Source of the DNA: a virus
DNA length: 39,150 bases
IMG/VR virus record: IMGVR_UViG_3300012929_000016
Coordinates: 1-39,150 of that record
Reading direction: 5' to 3' (one strand)
Below are positions 6,173-12,847 of this stretch, one piece after another (within the stretch, counting starts at the first letter, position 1; every line of letters starts with the position of its first letter). The notes below the pieces were generated by a model that saw nothing but the letters and a program-made list of their open reading frames with translations, was not told where the DNA came from and did not search any database. The translations under genes were made by a program, and so were the position numbers.

Positions 6173-6385
6173 ATGACGAAAATACAACGTGCGGCGCTTG
6201 CGCTGATCAAGCGACATGGTGGAGTGCGACCGGCGGCCCGGTTATATCCAGGAGTCCTGGATGCAGGCTATCTGTGTCGGCTTGCCAAGGGACGCCATAC
6301 AAATCCGGGGCCGCAGATCATGGCGATCCTGGGTGTCGAGCGGCAGGTGACCTATCGGCGGATTCGCACTGGGAGCGGTCTATGA
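6173..6385 (+). CDS. Cro-like helix-turn-helix regulator
   Basis: 70 residues. Residues about 17-40 (GVRPAARLYPGVLDAGYLCRLAKG) have the spacing of a Cro/CI helix-turn-helix, and the following NPGPQIMAILGV is the usual next helix. It should bind operator DNA as a dimer and regulate the divergent promoters directly upstream, setting the switch from early leftward expression. There is no second repressor gene facing it, so this need not be a lysogeny switch. The ATG is 14 bases after the predicted transcription start, with only a weak ribosome site. Its TGA overlaps the next ATG (ATGA). Confidence 0.85.
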   Translation: MTKIQRAALALIKRHGGVRPAARLYPGVLDAGYLCRLAKGRHTNPGPQIMAILGVERQVTYRRIRTGSGL

Positions 6386-6663
6386 ACCATCCGTATCCGT
6401 CGCTTCCCTTAAAAGGGGACAACTGCCAATGCAGAGGATGCGGTGAGCTATTCCGGCGGACTTCGACCTTTACCGCCCATAGGTACGGGCCCATGACCGA
6501 TCGCCGCTGCCAGACCAGCATGTGGATGGTAGGCAAGGGCTGGGCGAAGGACTCCAAGGGATTCTGGAAGCGCGGTGGTCCCAAGATGCCGATTGATCGG
6601 GACGATCGTCGCAAGTGCGAATGTGGCTACGGCTGCGGATCTTTTCAGGGTTGTCGATCCTAA
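6382..6663 (+). CDS. C2H2-like zinc-finger phage protein
   Basis: 93 residues from the ATG at 6382, preceded by GGGAG and overlapping the regulator stop as ATGA. The core DNCQCRGCGELFRRTSTF with TAHRYG gives C-x2-C then a histidine, followed by RRCQTSMWMVGKGWAKDSKGFWKR. This arrangement matches small phage zinc-finger proteins found near early regulators. The C-terminus is Cys-rich (KCECGYGCGSFQGC), perhaps a second metal site. A DNA- or RNA-binding role is likely by family resemblance, though the target is unknown. Confidence 0.75.
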   Translation: MNHPYPSLPLKGDNCQCRGCGELFRRTSTFTAHRYGPMTDRRCQTSMWMVGKGWAKDSKGFWKRGGPKMPIDRDDRRKCECGYGCGSFQGCRS

Positions 6664-6675
6664 ACGTGAGGCTCC

Positions 6676-6765
6676 ATGAAACGCTTTGGACTGAACGACT
6701 GGACGGATGTGGAGGCGGGCGGAGAGGTCCTGACCGAGCATCAATGTGGGAGAGGTTTCGCATGA
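6676..6765 (+). CDS. Tiny hypothetical protein, 29 residues
   Basis: A short frame begins MKRFGLNDWTDVEAGGEVL and ends TEHQCGRGFA. It has a GAGG ribosome site five bases before the ATG. Its TGA overlaps the ATG of the methyltransferase-like gene (ATGA), so it may serve to couple that gene's translation. No function can be given. Confidence 0.5.
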   Translation: MKRFGLNDWTDVEAGGEVLTEHQCGRGFA

Positions 6766-7607
6766 GCGACTTAAGTAAACAACTCCGGTTGGCGGATGAG
6801 CGAGGCCTCAGTCCTCCACAGAATTGGACAAGTCGAGCCGTACACGAAATCGAGATTGCCGAGGCTGCCCTGGCTGAGAAGGATGCGCAGATCGCAAAGC
6901 TGCGAGAAGGGTTCGCGAGCCTTCTGCCTGGACTCGTTCTAGATCTGCGATATGCGGAGGATGAAGTTACTCGGGCTGCCCGATTCGCCTCCAGAAACGA
7001 CAACGCCCGGATGAAGGTGCTCATTGGCTGTGAGTTCTCTGGCGTGGTGCGCGATGCCTTCGCAGGTTTCGGCCATGATGCTTGGAGCTGTGATCTGCTC
7101 GAGACCGAACGACCAGGCCAGCACATCGTAGGCAGCGTCCTGGACCATCTGAACGAGGATTGGGATCTGGCTGTGTTTCATCCGCCCTGTACATATCTGA
7201 CGAATTCAGGTGTGAGGTGGTTGTATAAGGGTGGCCGCGGGAATGTCATTGATAAGGCCAGATGGGCGCTAATGGTGGATGCTGAGCGCTTCTTTGATCT
7301 GTTATGGAGAAGCGGCATTCCGAAGATCTGCATTGAGAACCCGATCCCCCACGCGCATGCCAAGCTACCGGCTTATTCGCAAATTGTGCATCCATGGTGG
7401 TTTGGTCATGGGGAGACCAAAGCGACCTGTTTGTGGCTGAAGAATCTTCCCGTGCTGATACCGACAGAAATAGTGCAAGGGCGCTGGCCCAAGGTGCATT
7501 TCGAATCTCCGGGACCGGATCGCTGGAAACGACGGTCCCGAACCGCGGTGGGATTGGCCGATGCAATGGCCAGTCAATGGACTATTAAAGCAGGGGTAGC
7601 CCGATGA
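6762..7607 (+). CDS. Coiled-coil domain fused to a cytosine-methyltransferase-like domain
   Basis: 281 residues from ATG 6762, with GGGAGAGG upstream and an ATGA overlap. Residues 1-83 are charged and helical (EIAEAALAEKDAQIAKLREG) and look like a separate small phage protein. From Met84 the sequence is methyltransferase-like: IGCEFSGVVRDAF (motif I, residues 88-100), FHPPCTYLTNSG (139-150, Cys143 in the catalytic position) and CIENPIPH (190-197) where classical enzymes have ENV. This is a known phage variant of the C5 class; its activity on cytosine is likely but unproven. The internal ATG at 7011 has no clear ribosome site, so the fused form is preferred; a separate start there is the alternative. 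Confidence 0.8.
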   Translation: MSDLSKQLRLADERGLSPPQNWTSRAVHEIEIAEAALAEKDAQIAKLREGFASLLPGLVLDLRYAEDEVTRAARFASRNDNARMKVLIGCEFSGVVRDAFAGFGHDAWSCDLLETERPGQHIVGSVLDHLNEDWDLAVFHPPCTYLTNSGVRWLYKGGRGNVIDKARWALMVDAERFFDLLWRSGIPKICIENPIPHAHAKLPAYSQIVHPWWFGHGETKATCLWLKNLPVLIPTEIVQGRWPKVHFESPGPDRWKRRSRTAVGLADAMASQWTIKAGVAR

Positions 7608-7628
7608 TCGTTGGGTCTTTTCGCGACA

Positions 7629-7648
7629 ACGCCCCGGTGAAGGGGCGT
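7629..7648. terminator. Hairpin between convergent genes
   Basis: ACGCCCC (7629-7635) pairs with GGGGCGT (7642-7648) around a 6-base loop. It lies between the rightward methyltransferase gene (ends 7607) and the leftward gp49-like gene (ends 7665), a natural place for a two-way terminator. There is no run of T on either side, so intrinsic termination is uncertain. Confidence 0.35.
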
Positions 7649-7664
7649 GCCGCAGAGTCAGTGG

Positions 7665-7964
7665 TTACTTCTGACTCAACTGTTGACGCAGCAGATAGCC
7701 CTCCAAGGGCCAGATCTTCTGCTTGGCATGCTCGCGCGCAATCTTGCGTCCGAGCTCTTCGTTGAAGTTGGCGGGACTGGCACAAGCGGATTCGCCTGTG
7801 ACGGTAAAGCCGTTCTCCAAGGTGAGGCAACAGACGGTGAGCATGGTGCCGGGGAAGACGTAGTAGGCCTCATCCTTGATCACTGCCTCAAGCCGTTCCG
7901 GCGTTACCCGAGGGGCGGTCAATCCTTTGGCCTGAATCTCGCGTTCAATCTCTTGGTCGTTCAT
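7665..7964 (-). CDS. Phage gp49/gp66-family protein (N4 gp49 / Sf6 gene 66)
   Basis: 99 residues from the ATG at 7962-7964, which has GAAAGG upstream. The block DEAYYVFPGTMLTVCCLTLENGFTVTGES, followed by ACASPANFNEELGRKIAREHAKQKIWPLEGYLL, is the hallmark of the family PF13876 (Phage_gp49_66), whose role is not established. It is a single leftward gene set among rightward genes, so it needs its own promoter. The 131 bases before it contain the palindrome AGTATACT (7998-8005), but no good -35. Alternative upstream starts would extend into that region and lack a ribosome site. Confidence 0.88.
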   Translation of the reverse strand: MNDQEIEREIQAKGLTAPRVTPERLEAVIKDEAYYVFPGTMLTVCCLTLENGFTVTGESACASPANFNEELGRKIAREHAKQKIWPLEGYLLRQQLSQK

Positions 7965-8096
7965 GGGACATAGCCTTTCATGATTGTTGGCCTCAGGAGT
8001 ATACTTCAACACGGCGGCCAACTACGACTGATCCTCGTAGGTAAGCCGTACACCATCCCGCGGTGGCCGCCATCTTCTTTGCGGATGGGCGTAGGG
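7965..8096. promoter_or_regulatory. Divergent intergenic region of the gp49-like and O-like genes
   Basis: This 132-base gap must drive the leftward gp49-like gene and possibly the rightward O-like gene. It contains AGTATACT at 7998-8005, a palindrome that gives TATACT (5 of 6 to the -10 consensus) on both strands. I find no convincing -35 at 16-18 bases on either strand, so promoter assignment is weak. No gene is seen here. Confidence 0.25.
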
Positions 8097-8804
8097 ATGG
8101 AGAGCGTATTGAGTTGGCAAGCCACCGCTTGGGCCATTAAACAGCAAGAAACGAAGGAGCCGAATCAGCGATTCGTCCTCCTGTGCCTCGCCAATTATGC
8201 CGGTCCTGACGGCTGTAATGCATTTCCTGCGGTGAACACACTAGCTGAAGACACCGGTCTTTCCGAGAGCACCGTCCGGCGCAAGCTTCAAGAGCTTGAG
8301 GAACTAGAGCTAGTCAACCGTGGCAATCAAGCCATCGCGGCAGCTCATATCGAGCGTGCCGATCGCCGCCCCATCGTCTATGACCTGCCACTCGAACGGG
8401 GTGTCACCGTGCTACCCCGTGAGCCGAACGGGGTGTCAAATAACGAGGAACGGGGTGTCAACCAGGAGGCTACGGGGTGTCAAGCTATGACACCCGATCC
8501 TCCCTCTGATCCTCCCTATAACTATAAGAAGCGCGCGCGAGTGAATCCTATGGACTCCCGCGCGGCGGACGAAACCCGTCAGCGAAGAATCCGAGACAAG
8601 ATTTGGGACCTGCGATTGAGCTCGGTGGCGCGTGACGTGAACACGATTGCCACGCTCACCGGGACGACCCCTCAAGAGGTGCAGCGTGAACTGGATCTCA
8701 AGCCGCCTGCAGGGCTTCCCAGTTCTCCAGCGCCAGCAGCCACAGCTCCCGCAGGCAGCAGGGAACCTGGCTCTCGCAGAACCAGTTTGGGTGCGTCGAA
8801 ATGA
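8097..8804 (+). CDS. Lambda O-like replication initiator with winged-helix domain
   Basis: 235 residues from ATG 8097 (MESVLSWQATAWAIKQQ). Residues about 24-75 form a helix-turn-helix of the type used by phage replication proteins: RFVLLCLANYAGPDGCNAFP then TLAEDTGLSESTVRRKLQEL. A low-complexity linker follows (RGVTV, NGVSN, RGVNQ, TGCQA), encoded by repeated DNA that looks like iterons. The C-terminal part is basic, then Pro/Ala/Ser-rich. The model is lambda O: the N-terminus binds iterons inside its own gene and the C-terminus recruits the helicase loader. No helicase-loader gene is evident. A closer upstream ATG (8085) would add four residues but lacks a ribosome site. Confidence 0.75.
   Translation: MESVLSWQATAWAIKQQETKEPNQRFVLLCLANYAGPDGCNAFPAVNTLAEDTGLSESTVRRKLQELEELELVNRGNQAIAAAHIERADRRPIVYDLPLERGVTVLPREPNGVSNNEERGVNQEATGCQAMTPDPPSDPPYNYKKRARVNPMDSRAADETRQRRIRDKIWDLRLSSVARDVNTIATLTGTTPQEVQRELDLKPPAGLPSSPAPAATAPAGSREPGSRRTSLGASK
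8394..8517. other. Putative replication origin: iterons inside the O-like gene
   Basis: Direct copies of GAACGGGGTGTCA lie at 8394-8406, 8426-8438 and 8448-8460, and ACGGGGTGTCA at 8472-8482. Starts of the last three are 22 bases apart (two helical turns). An inverted TGACACCC at 8488-8495 pairs with the last copy across AGCTA. A partial inverted ACCCCGT is at 8414-8420. Next comes a direct repeat of GATCCTCCCT (8496-8505 and 8508-8517) with two GATC sites, then a short A/T-rich stretch. This matches lambda-type origins. Confidence 0.75.
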
Positions 8805-8827
8805 GAACTTGCATCTGCAACATGGGG

Positions 8828-8836
8828 TTATCCACA
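8828..8836 (+). promoter_or_regulatory. DnaA box
   Basis: TTATCCACA is a perfect match to the strong DnaA-box consensus. It lies 24 bases after the O-like stop codon and about 310 bases after the iteron region, inside a 133-base gene-free gap. It suggests host DnaA helps at the origin or controls the promoter that follows. One 9-base match alone could be chance. Confidence 0.5.
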
Positions 8837-8864
8837 GCATTTATCGTACCGCAGCAGATGGGGC

Positions 8865-8894
8865 TTGACAATCACTATGGCGCAACGGTAGTTT
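8865..8894 (+). promoter_or_regulatory. Candidate promoter ahead of the Dam-like gene
   Basis: A perfect TTGACA at 8865-8870 is followed after 18 bases by TAGTTT (8889-8894, 3 of 6). It would drive the methyltransferase operon from 8938. A 14-codon frame (ATG 8901 to TGA 8945) overlaps the methyltransferase start and could act as a leader peptide. The -10 is weak. Confidence 0.4.
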
Positions 8895-8937
8895 TCAGTG
8901 ATGAGTAAACGAGGCATCTACTGGGCGGTTTGTTCCC

Positions 8938-9777
8938 ATGATTGACCGTCCCGTATTGCGGTATCACGGCGGCAAGTTCCGGATTGCGCCGTGGGTTATT
9001 GAGCATTTCCCGCCACACCGGACCTACGTCGAGCCCTTCGGCGGCGCTGCCGGCGTGCTGCTCCAGAAGCCACGGGCGTATAGCGAGATCTACAACGATC
9101 TGGACAGCGACGTGGTGAACTTCTTTCAGGTGCTTCGAGATCCCGCTCAGCTCGATCGACTTTTGCAGGCCTGCGCCGCGACCCCCTACGCCCGGGCAGA
9201 ATTTGAGGAAGCATGGGAGCCGGCGGATGAGCCGGTCGAGCGTGCTCGCCGGTTGACGATTCGCGCCCAGATGGGGTTCGGCTCTGCCGGCGCCACGAAA
9301 GGCACCACGGGCTTTAGGATCGACACCAAGCGCGAGTACGAAACCGCGCAGCATCTTTGGGCGCTATACCCGGATGCGATCGCGAACGCTGGCCAGCGAT
9401 TGGCGGCAGTCCTGATTGAGAATCGCCCCGCGATCGCGGTCATGGCGCAGCACGACGACCCAGAAACCCTGCACTTCGTAGACCCGCCATACGTGTATAG
9501 CACCCGCGTGATGGGCGCTGGGAAGGCCGGCTACTACCGCCATGAGATGACAGATGAGCAGCACGTCGAGCTGCTGGAATTCCTGAACACCTTGACCGGC
9601 ATGGTTGTGCTGTCCGGGTACCACTCCGAACTCTATGACAATCGCCTGCAGGGCTGGACTCGCGACGAGACGCAGGCTCGCGCCAGTGCTGGCCGCGGAG
9701 GCGTCGCCCGCACTGAAGTACTTTGGATGAATAAATCTGCGATCGCAGGACAGGACCAACAGAGGCTTTTCGCATGA
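8938..9777 (+). CDS. D12-class DNA adenine methyltransferase (Dam-like)
   Basis: 279 residues. LRYHGGK (7-13) and YVEPFGGAAGVLL (30-42) form the AdoMet-binding region, and FVDPPYVYSTR (180-190) carries the catalytic DPPY at 182-185. The order is that of D12-class (alpha-group) N6-adenine methyltransferases such as Dam and T4 Dam, so it should methylate adenine in a short site. GATC is the first candidate but the target cannot be read from sequence. It starts a rightward operon just after the putative origin, whose repeats contain GATC. Its TGA overlaps the next ATG (ATGA). Likely roles are restriction avoidance and possibly origin control. Confidence 0.93.
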   Translation: MIDRPVLRYHGGKFRIAPWVIEHFPPHRTYVEPFGGAAGVLLQKPRAYSEIYNDLDSDVVNFFQVLRDPAQLDRLLQACAATPYARAEFEEAWEPADEPVERARRLTIRAQMGFGSAGATKGTTGFRIDTKREYETAQHLWALYPDAIANAGQRLAAVLIENRPAIAVMAQHDDPETLHFVDPPYVYSTRVMGAGKAGYYRHEMTDEQHVELLEFLNTLTGMVVLSGYHSELYDNRLQGWTRDETQARASAGRGGVARTEVLWMNKSAIAGQDQQRLFA

Positions 9778-10076
9778 ACGAGCACCAGAGCGTAGGTTCC
9801 ACTGATCCTCGGTCGGATCATTCCCACTGGATCAACGCAAACGAGCGGCTGCCAGGCTGGAACCAGCATGTCGTGGCATTCCTACAGGGCACCAAGGACC
9901 ATTCTGATGCCCGCTGGGTCCGCAGCGGCTATGCCTTCATGGTCCGCCACAACAGTCGCGAGTACGTGGTGGGCACCGATCAGTGGGCCGTCTCTCAGTA
10001 CAACAGGGCACTCGCGGAACTCGACGCAGACGAGCTGACCGTTACGCAGTGGATGCCGTTGGAGAGACCGGCATGA
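9774..10076 (+). CDS. DUF551-like protein
   Basis: 100 residues. The blocks WINANERLPGWNQHVVAF, SGYAFMVRHN and the final VTQWMPLERPA are the recognisable frame of the DUF551 family, small phage and prophage proteins of unknown function that begin with a W-I-x-v-x-e-r-L-P motif and end with H/Q-W-M-P-L. It is joined by ATGA overlaps to the adenine methyltransferase before it and to an unknown gene after it. No catalytic residues are evident. Confidence 0.8.
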   Translation: MNEHQSVGSTDPRSDHSHWINANERLPGWNQHVVAFLQGTKDHSDARWVRSGYAFMVRHNSREYVVGTDQWAVSQYNRALAELDADELTVTQWMPLERPA

Positions 10077-10369
10077 CCGGAACAGAGCGAACACTCCCTG
10101 AGAGCGAAGCGGAAATCTCCCGCCAATATCTGGAGGGCTGCCCAACCTACCAGCGCTATGACGCCATGAAGCTAATACGCGAGGCTGCGCGCCTACTTGC
10201 AAGGCCCGGCGATCGCGTCATCTACCGCGACGCCTTCCGCTGGAAGGACGATGCGAGCGACAGCGTGCTACCGAATCACTACGAGAGTTTTTCGTTGAGA
10301 GGCCTCGCGGCGGAATTCGGGTTCGAGGTGCGACATGATTTCAATCACGTAGCTGTGGTGTGCCCATGA
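10073..10369 (+). CDS. Hypothetical protein, 98 residues
   Basis: Begins MTGTERTLPESEAEISRQYLEG. A helical N-terminal half (AMKLIREAARLLARPGDRV) is followed by FRWKDDASDSVLPNHYESFSLRGLAAEFGFEVRHDFNHVAVV, which alternates like a small alpha/beta domain. I do not recognise the family. ATGA overlaps at both ends place it in the methyltransferase operon. Confidence 0.65.
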   Translation: MTGTERTLPESEAEISRQYLEGCPTYQRYDAMKLIREAARLLARPGDRVIYRDAFRWKDDASDSVLPNHYESFSLRGLAAEFGFEVRHDFNHVAVVCP

Positions 10370-10632
10370 CTGACACACCAGTCCCACGTCATGCTCCCGA
10401 CAATGACCTCCCGCCACGGCCCAAAAAGCCAACGCGCATGCTTGGCGCTGGCGCGACCGACCGCCAGGCTCGCGAGCATTACTCAATGATGATGGATTAC
10501 TGGATTGCCGAGGCCATGTGGCAGGAGTTGCGCACCAATCGGCTGGTGACTGGGATCAGATCCGTGCAGGCCAAGTGCTGCCTCCCGGCAGACGAACTCT
10601 GCAAGGCGCTGTTGGGGCTGGTGAAATCATGA
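10366..10632 (+). CDS. Hypothetical protein, 88 residues
   Basis: The ATG at 10366 overlaps the previous stop (ATGA). The first 30 residues are Pro-rich (PVPRHAPDNDLPPRPKKP) and probably disordered. The rest is helical (REHYSMMMDYWIAEAMWQELRTNR), ending with LPADELCKALLGLVKS. Two cysteines in KCCLP are the only marked feature. The protein is not recognised. Its TGA overlaps the ATG of the PhaR-like gene. Confidence 0.65.
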   Translation: MTDTPVPRHAPDNDLPPRPKKPTRMLGAGATDRQAREHYSMMMDYWIAEAMWQELRTNRLVTGIRSVQAKCCLPADELCKALLGLVKS

Positions 10633-10979
10633 CGGACGCATCAGTAGCTCGGACTGCAGAGAAGAAGGCCAACGGCCTATTGGTTTTGCGCAAGTATGGA
10701 AACCGTCGGCTCTACAATCCGCAGACGGCCGCTTACATCACGCTGACCGACATAATGGGCTATGTGACGAGGGGCTATCCGCTGCAGGTGCTGCAGCACA
10801 AGACCAATATCGACATCACGACCGAGGTGCTGTTTGACATTCTGCGTCTCAAGCATTTGCAAAAGCCGGTGTTGAGCACGGACGAACTTGTGCACCTGAT
10901 CTGCGGGCCCAGCAGAATTGCTGACGTGGTACACGATGCTAGGGGCACTCGTGCCTCCTCCTCCGAGGAACGCAAATGA
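10629..10979 (+). CDS. PhaR-type (PHB_acc_N) DNA-binding domain protein
   Basis: 116 residues. Residues 18-75 carry the conserved pattern of the polyhydroxyalkanoate regulator N-domain (PF07879): LVLRKYGNRRLYNPQTAAYITL, then TDIMGYVTRGYPLQVLQHKT and NIDITTEVLFDIL. In PHA-making bacteria PhaR binds promoter DNA and PHA granules and represses phasin genes. Here only the DNA-binding domain and a short tail remain; the C-terminal repeats of cellular PhaR are absent. The protein may regulate phage genes or interfere with host PHA control. It is placed by ATGA overlaps in a rightward early operon. Confidence 0.8.
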   Translation: MTDASVARTAEKKANGLLVLRKYGNRRLYNPQTAAYITLTDIMGYVTRGYPLQVLQHKTNIDITTEVLFDILRLKHLQKPVLSTDELVHLICGPSRIADVVHDARGTRASSSEERK

Positions 10980-11233
10980 CAATCACCGAAGCTTTCGACA
11001 TGTTCCGCACCAAGATGCGAGACGATCCTGAGTACGCTTGGAGCTGGCATTGCAACTTAGCGATGCCAATCAAGGACTCGACGGGTGTCAGTCACGAGGC
11101 AGCCAACAAAGCCGCTGCGCATCTGATGCAGCACCTATTTGCTATCGACACGAGCACGAATGAGCACTACGAGTACAAGGCGCTACCATCCAATGGAGGC
11201 TCAGTCGGCTCGCCTTTGGAACACTCGGATTGA
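10976..11233 (+). CDS. Conserved small phage protein, 85 residues
   Basis: The core YAWSWHCNLAMPIKDSTGVSHEAANKAAAHLMQHLFAID is typical of a small family repeatedly seen in phage genomes, with no known function. The N-terminus (MTITEAFDMFRTKMRDDP) is helical and the last 20 residues are low-complexity. Conserved Trp and His residues suggest a structured, possibly metal- or ligand-binding core. It overlaps the PhaR-like gene by four bases. Confidence 0.75.
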   Translation: MTITEAFDMFRTKMRDDPEYAWSWHCNLAMPIKDSTGVSHEAANKAAAHLMQHLFAIDTSTNEHYEYKALPSNGGSVGSPLEHSD

Positions 11234-11259
11234 GCCGATGTGATTGGGAGGCTCAGACC

Positions 11260-11892
11260 ATGAATCCGAAAAGCTTTTTCGACAGACCGGTCACCATCCG
11301 AAGCCACGGGGAAATGATGGCGCGACTCGCGCAACGATCTATGGCAGGCGGTCGGGCCGCTATTGTGACGGAGGATTCCCTCAATGTGGAGACCGGGGAG
11401 TCTTCTGGGCCTGATCGCTTGCCGCCCGAATCCACTCAAGGAGCATCGAAATCACCCGCAGCACAGGGGGATAACCGTGATGTAAGCACGGAGCCACGCA
11501 ATCATGTCGCGGCAGTCCCGGAGACGTCCGGGTCATATTCGCGTTCCGACCCGAGCGAGGATGCTCGGACACCGGCCGGCACCTGCGTGGCTTCCCCCGA
11601 CATTGAATCTTGTGAGCGGTCCGAATCCACCCAAGCCGGGGAGCCTATCCCGACTGCAGGACATCCCGTAAATGTCACTGCAGCCCCGAGCTTGACATGG
11701 TTACCGCCGGTGAGAAATGCCGACGAGACTGGCCACCAGTGCGCGGGGGGTACGGATTATGTGGTCCGCAAAACCCTCACCGAGGGCAAGGTGATGTACT
11801 GGGCCTGGTACCAGAGGAAGCTACTGGGCTATGCCACCGATGCTCAGGGGGCGCGAGACTTCTGCCAGGCGCATCTCGAAGACTGTCCATGA
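11260..11892 (+). CDS. Hypothetical protein with disordered middle, 210 residues
   Basis: The ATG at 11260 is chosen because GGGAGG lies eight to nine bases upstream; an in-frame TTG at 11230 is the alternative. The N-terminus (MNPKSFFDRPVTIRSHGEMMARLAQRS) is compact. Residues about 40-145 are Ser/Pro/Glu/Thr-rich and predicted disordered. The last 60 residues form a small domain (GGTDYVVRKTLTEGKVMYWAWY, then QRKLLGYATDAQGARDFCQAH). No family is recognised. The stop overlaps the RusA-like start. Confidence 0.65.
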   Translation: MNPKSFFDRPVTIRSHGEMMARLAQRSMAGGRAAIVTEDSLNVETGESSGPDRLPPESTQGASKSPAAQGDNRDVSTEPRNHVAAVPETSGSYSRSDPSEDARTPAGTCVASPDIESCERSESTQAGEPIPTAGHPVNVTAAPSLTWLPPVRNADETGHQCAGGTDYVVRKTLTEGKVMYWAWYQRKLLGYATDAQGARDFCQAHLEDCP

Positions 11893-12251
11893 TCACACTG
11901 ACCTTGCGAGAAGCCAGTCCGAGCCTCAATGAGCACATACGCAAGCATTGGGTTCACCATCAACGGCTCGCCCGACATTGGTCGATGCTCGTCATGGAAG
12001 CGAAGTCGGCCGCGCGCATAGGCCAGCCGAGCACGCCTGCTCATGCCGAACTCAAAGTGACCCGTTTCGGGATTCGTCCTCTGGACACGGACAACTTCGT
12101 CGGAGGCCTCAAGCCGCTCATCGATGCGCTGAAGAATCACGGCTTCATCGCGGACGACGATCCGGCGCATTTAACATTGACCACCGTCCAAATGCGTGTG
12201 GCTAAAGGCGATTTTCCCTGTACTCTGGTGCAAATCACCCCACGGAGTTGA
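11889..12251 (+). CDS. RusA-like Holliday junction resolvase
   Basis: 120 residues. The C-terminal half has the acidic framework of the RusA family: PLDTDNFVGGLKPLIDALKN with Asp66, Asp68 and Asp79, then GFIADDDPAH with Asp89-91. RusA dimers bind four-way DNA junctions and cut them symmetrically using magnesium held by such aspartates. In a phage this resolves branched DNA made by recombination before packaging. Together with the NinB-like and Ref-like genes it completes a recombination set, though on the other strand. Translation is coupled by ATGA to the gene before. Confidence 0.8.
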   Translation: MITLTLREASPSLNEHIRKHWVHHQRLARHWSMLVMEAKSAARIGQPSTPAHAELKVTRFGIRPLDTDNFVGGLKPLIDALKNHGFIADDDPAHLTLTTVQMRVAKGDFPCTLVQITPRS

Positions 12252-12252
12252 T

Positions 12253-12615
12253 ATGGCCGACCCGACAGAGCTTGACTGGACCGACCCCACCCTCAACGAA
12301 GATGGCAGTCCCGTGGCCGCGGGCGAGATTGTCAGCTATACGGTCGGGGTGCGCGATACCTCGGCCGCCGGCTCGGCGCCCGGAACCTATCCCTACGGCA
12401 TCACGGCACCGCCTACCGCCACCTCTGCGCTCCTCGCAAGCCTCACCCCTCATCTACCCACAGGGGTATCCCTCGCAGCGGCCGTACGGGCCGATACGGC
12501 AGGCCTGGACGCACAAGGCCAGCCCATCCACTCCAAGTGGACGCCCGAGGTGACCTTCACGCTCGCCATTCCTGCCCCGATCCCGCAGGCGCCCACGGAT
12601 TTCAAATTGGCCTAG
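12253..12615 (+). CDS. Fibronectin-III/Ig-like domain protein
   Basis: 120 residues with CGGAG upstream of ATG 12253. The pattern LDWTDPTLNEDGSPVAAGEI, the strand SYTVGVRDTS and the closing SKWTPEVTFTL reads as one beta-sandwich of fibronectin type III or related Ig-like form. Such single domains decorate phage virions or bind carbohydrate on cells. It sits just before the late genes and after the resolvase. It has no signal peptide. A virion-decoration role is inferred. Confidence 0.65.
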   Translation: MADPTELDWTDPTLNEDGSPVAAGEIVSYTVGVRDTSAAGSAPGTYPYGITAPPTATSALLASLTPHLPTGVSLAAAVRADTAGLDAQGQPIHSKWTPEVTFTLAIPAPIPQAPTDFKLA

Positions 12616-12688
12616 CATGGATCCGGTACTTGCTAGGCACGGGTCCGAAGCCGAAAGACATCCTGAGACTCGACCCGCAGGATTGGTG

Positions 12689-12841
12689 ATGCATGTGCAC
12701 ATGGATGTGCCCTACGGGGTGAACGGATTGTGCCGAAACTGGAATGGAGGCAAAGCCGATCGTGGACCGCTGAAGCATGGAACCCCGACTTACCGGGCAC
12801 AAATGGTGATTTCGACGACATTCGGCGAATATCGGATATGA
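12689..12841 (+). CDS. Small hypothetical protein, 50 residues
   Basis: The ATG at 12689 follows AGGA at six bases and overlaps a preceding stop (TGATG). The protein begins MHVHMDVPYGVNGLCRNWNGG and ends TTFGEYRI. The same frame stays open from an ATG at 12617, which lacks a ribosome site. A different frame between 12618 and 12689 also reads like protein (WIRYLLGTGPKPKDILRL) but has no start codon. This stretch is therefore the least certain annotation in the rightward strand. Confidence 0.4.
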   Translation: MHVHMDVPYGVNGLCRNWNGGKADRGPLKHGTPTYRAQMVISTTFGEYRI

Positions 12842-12847
12842 AACGCG

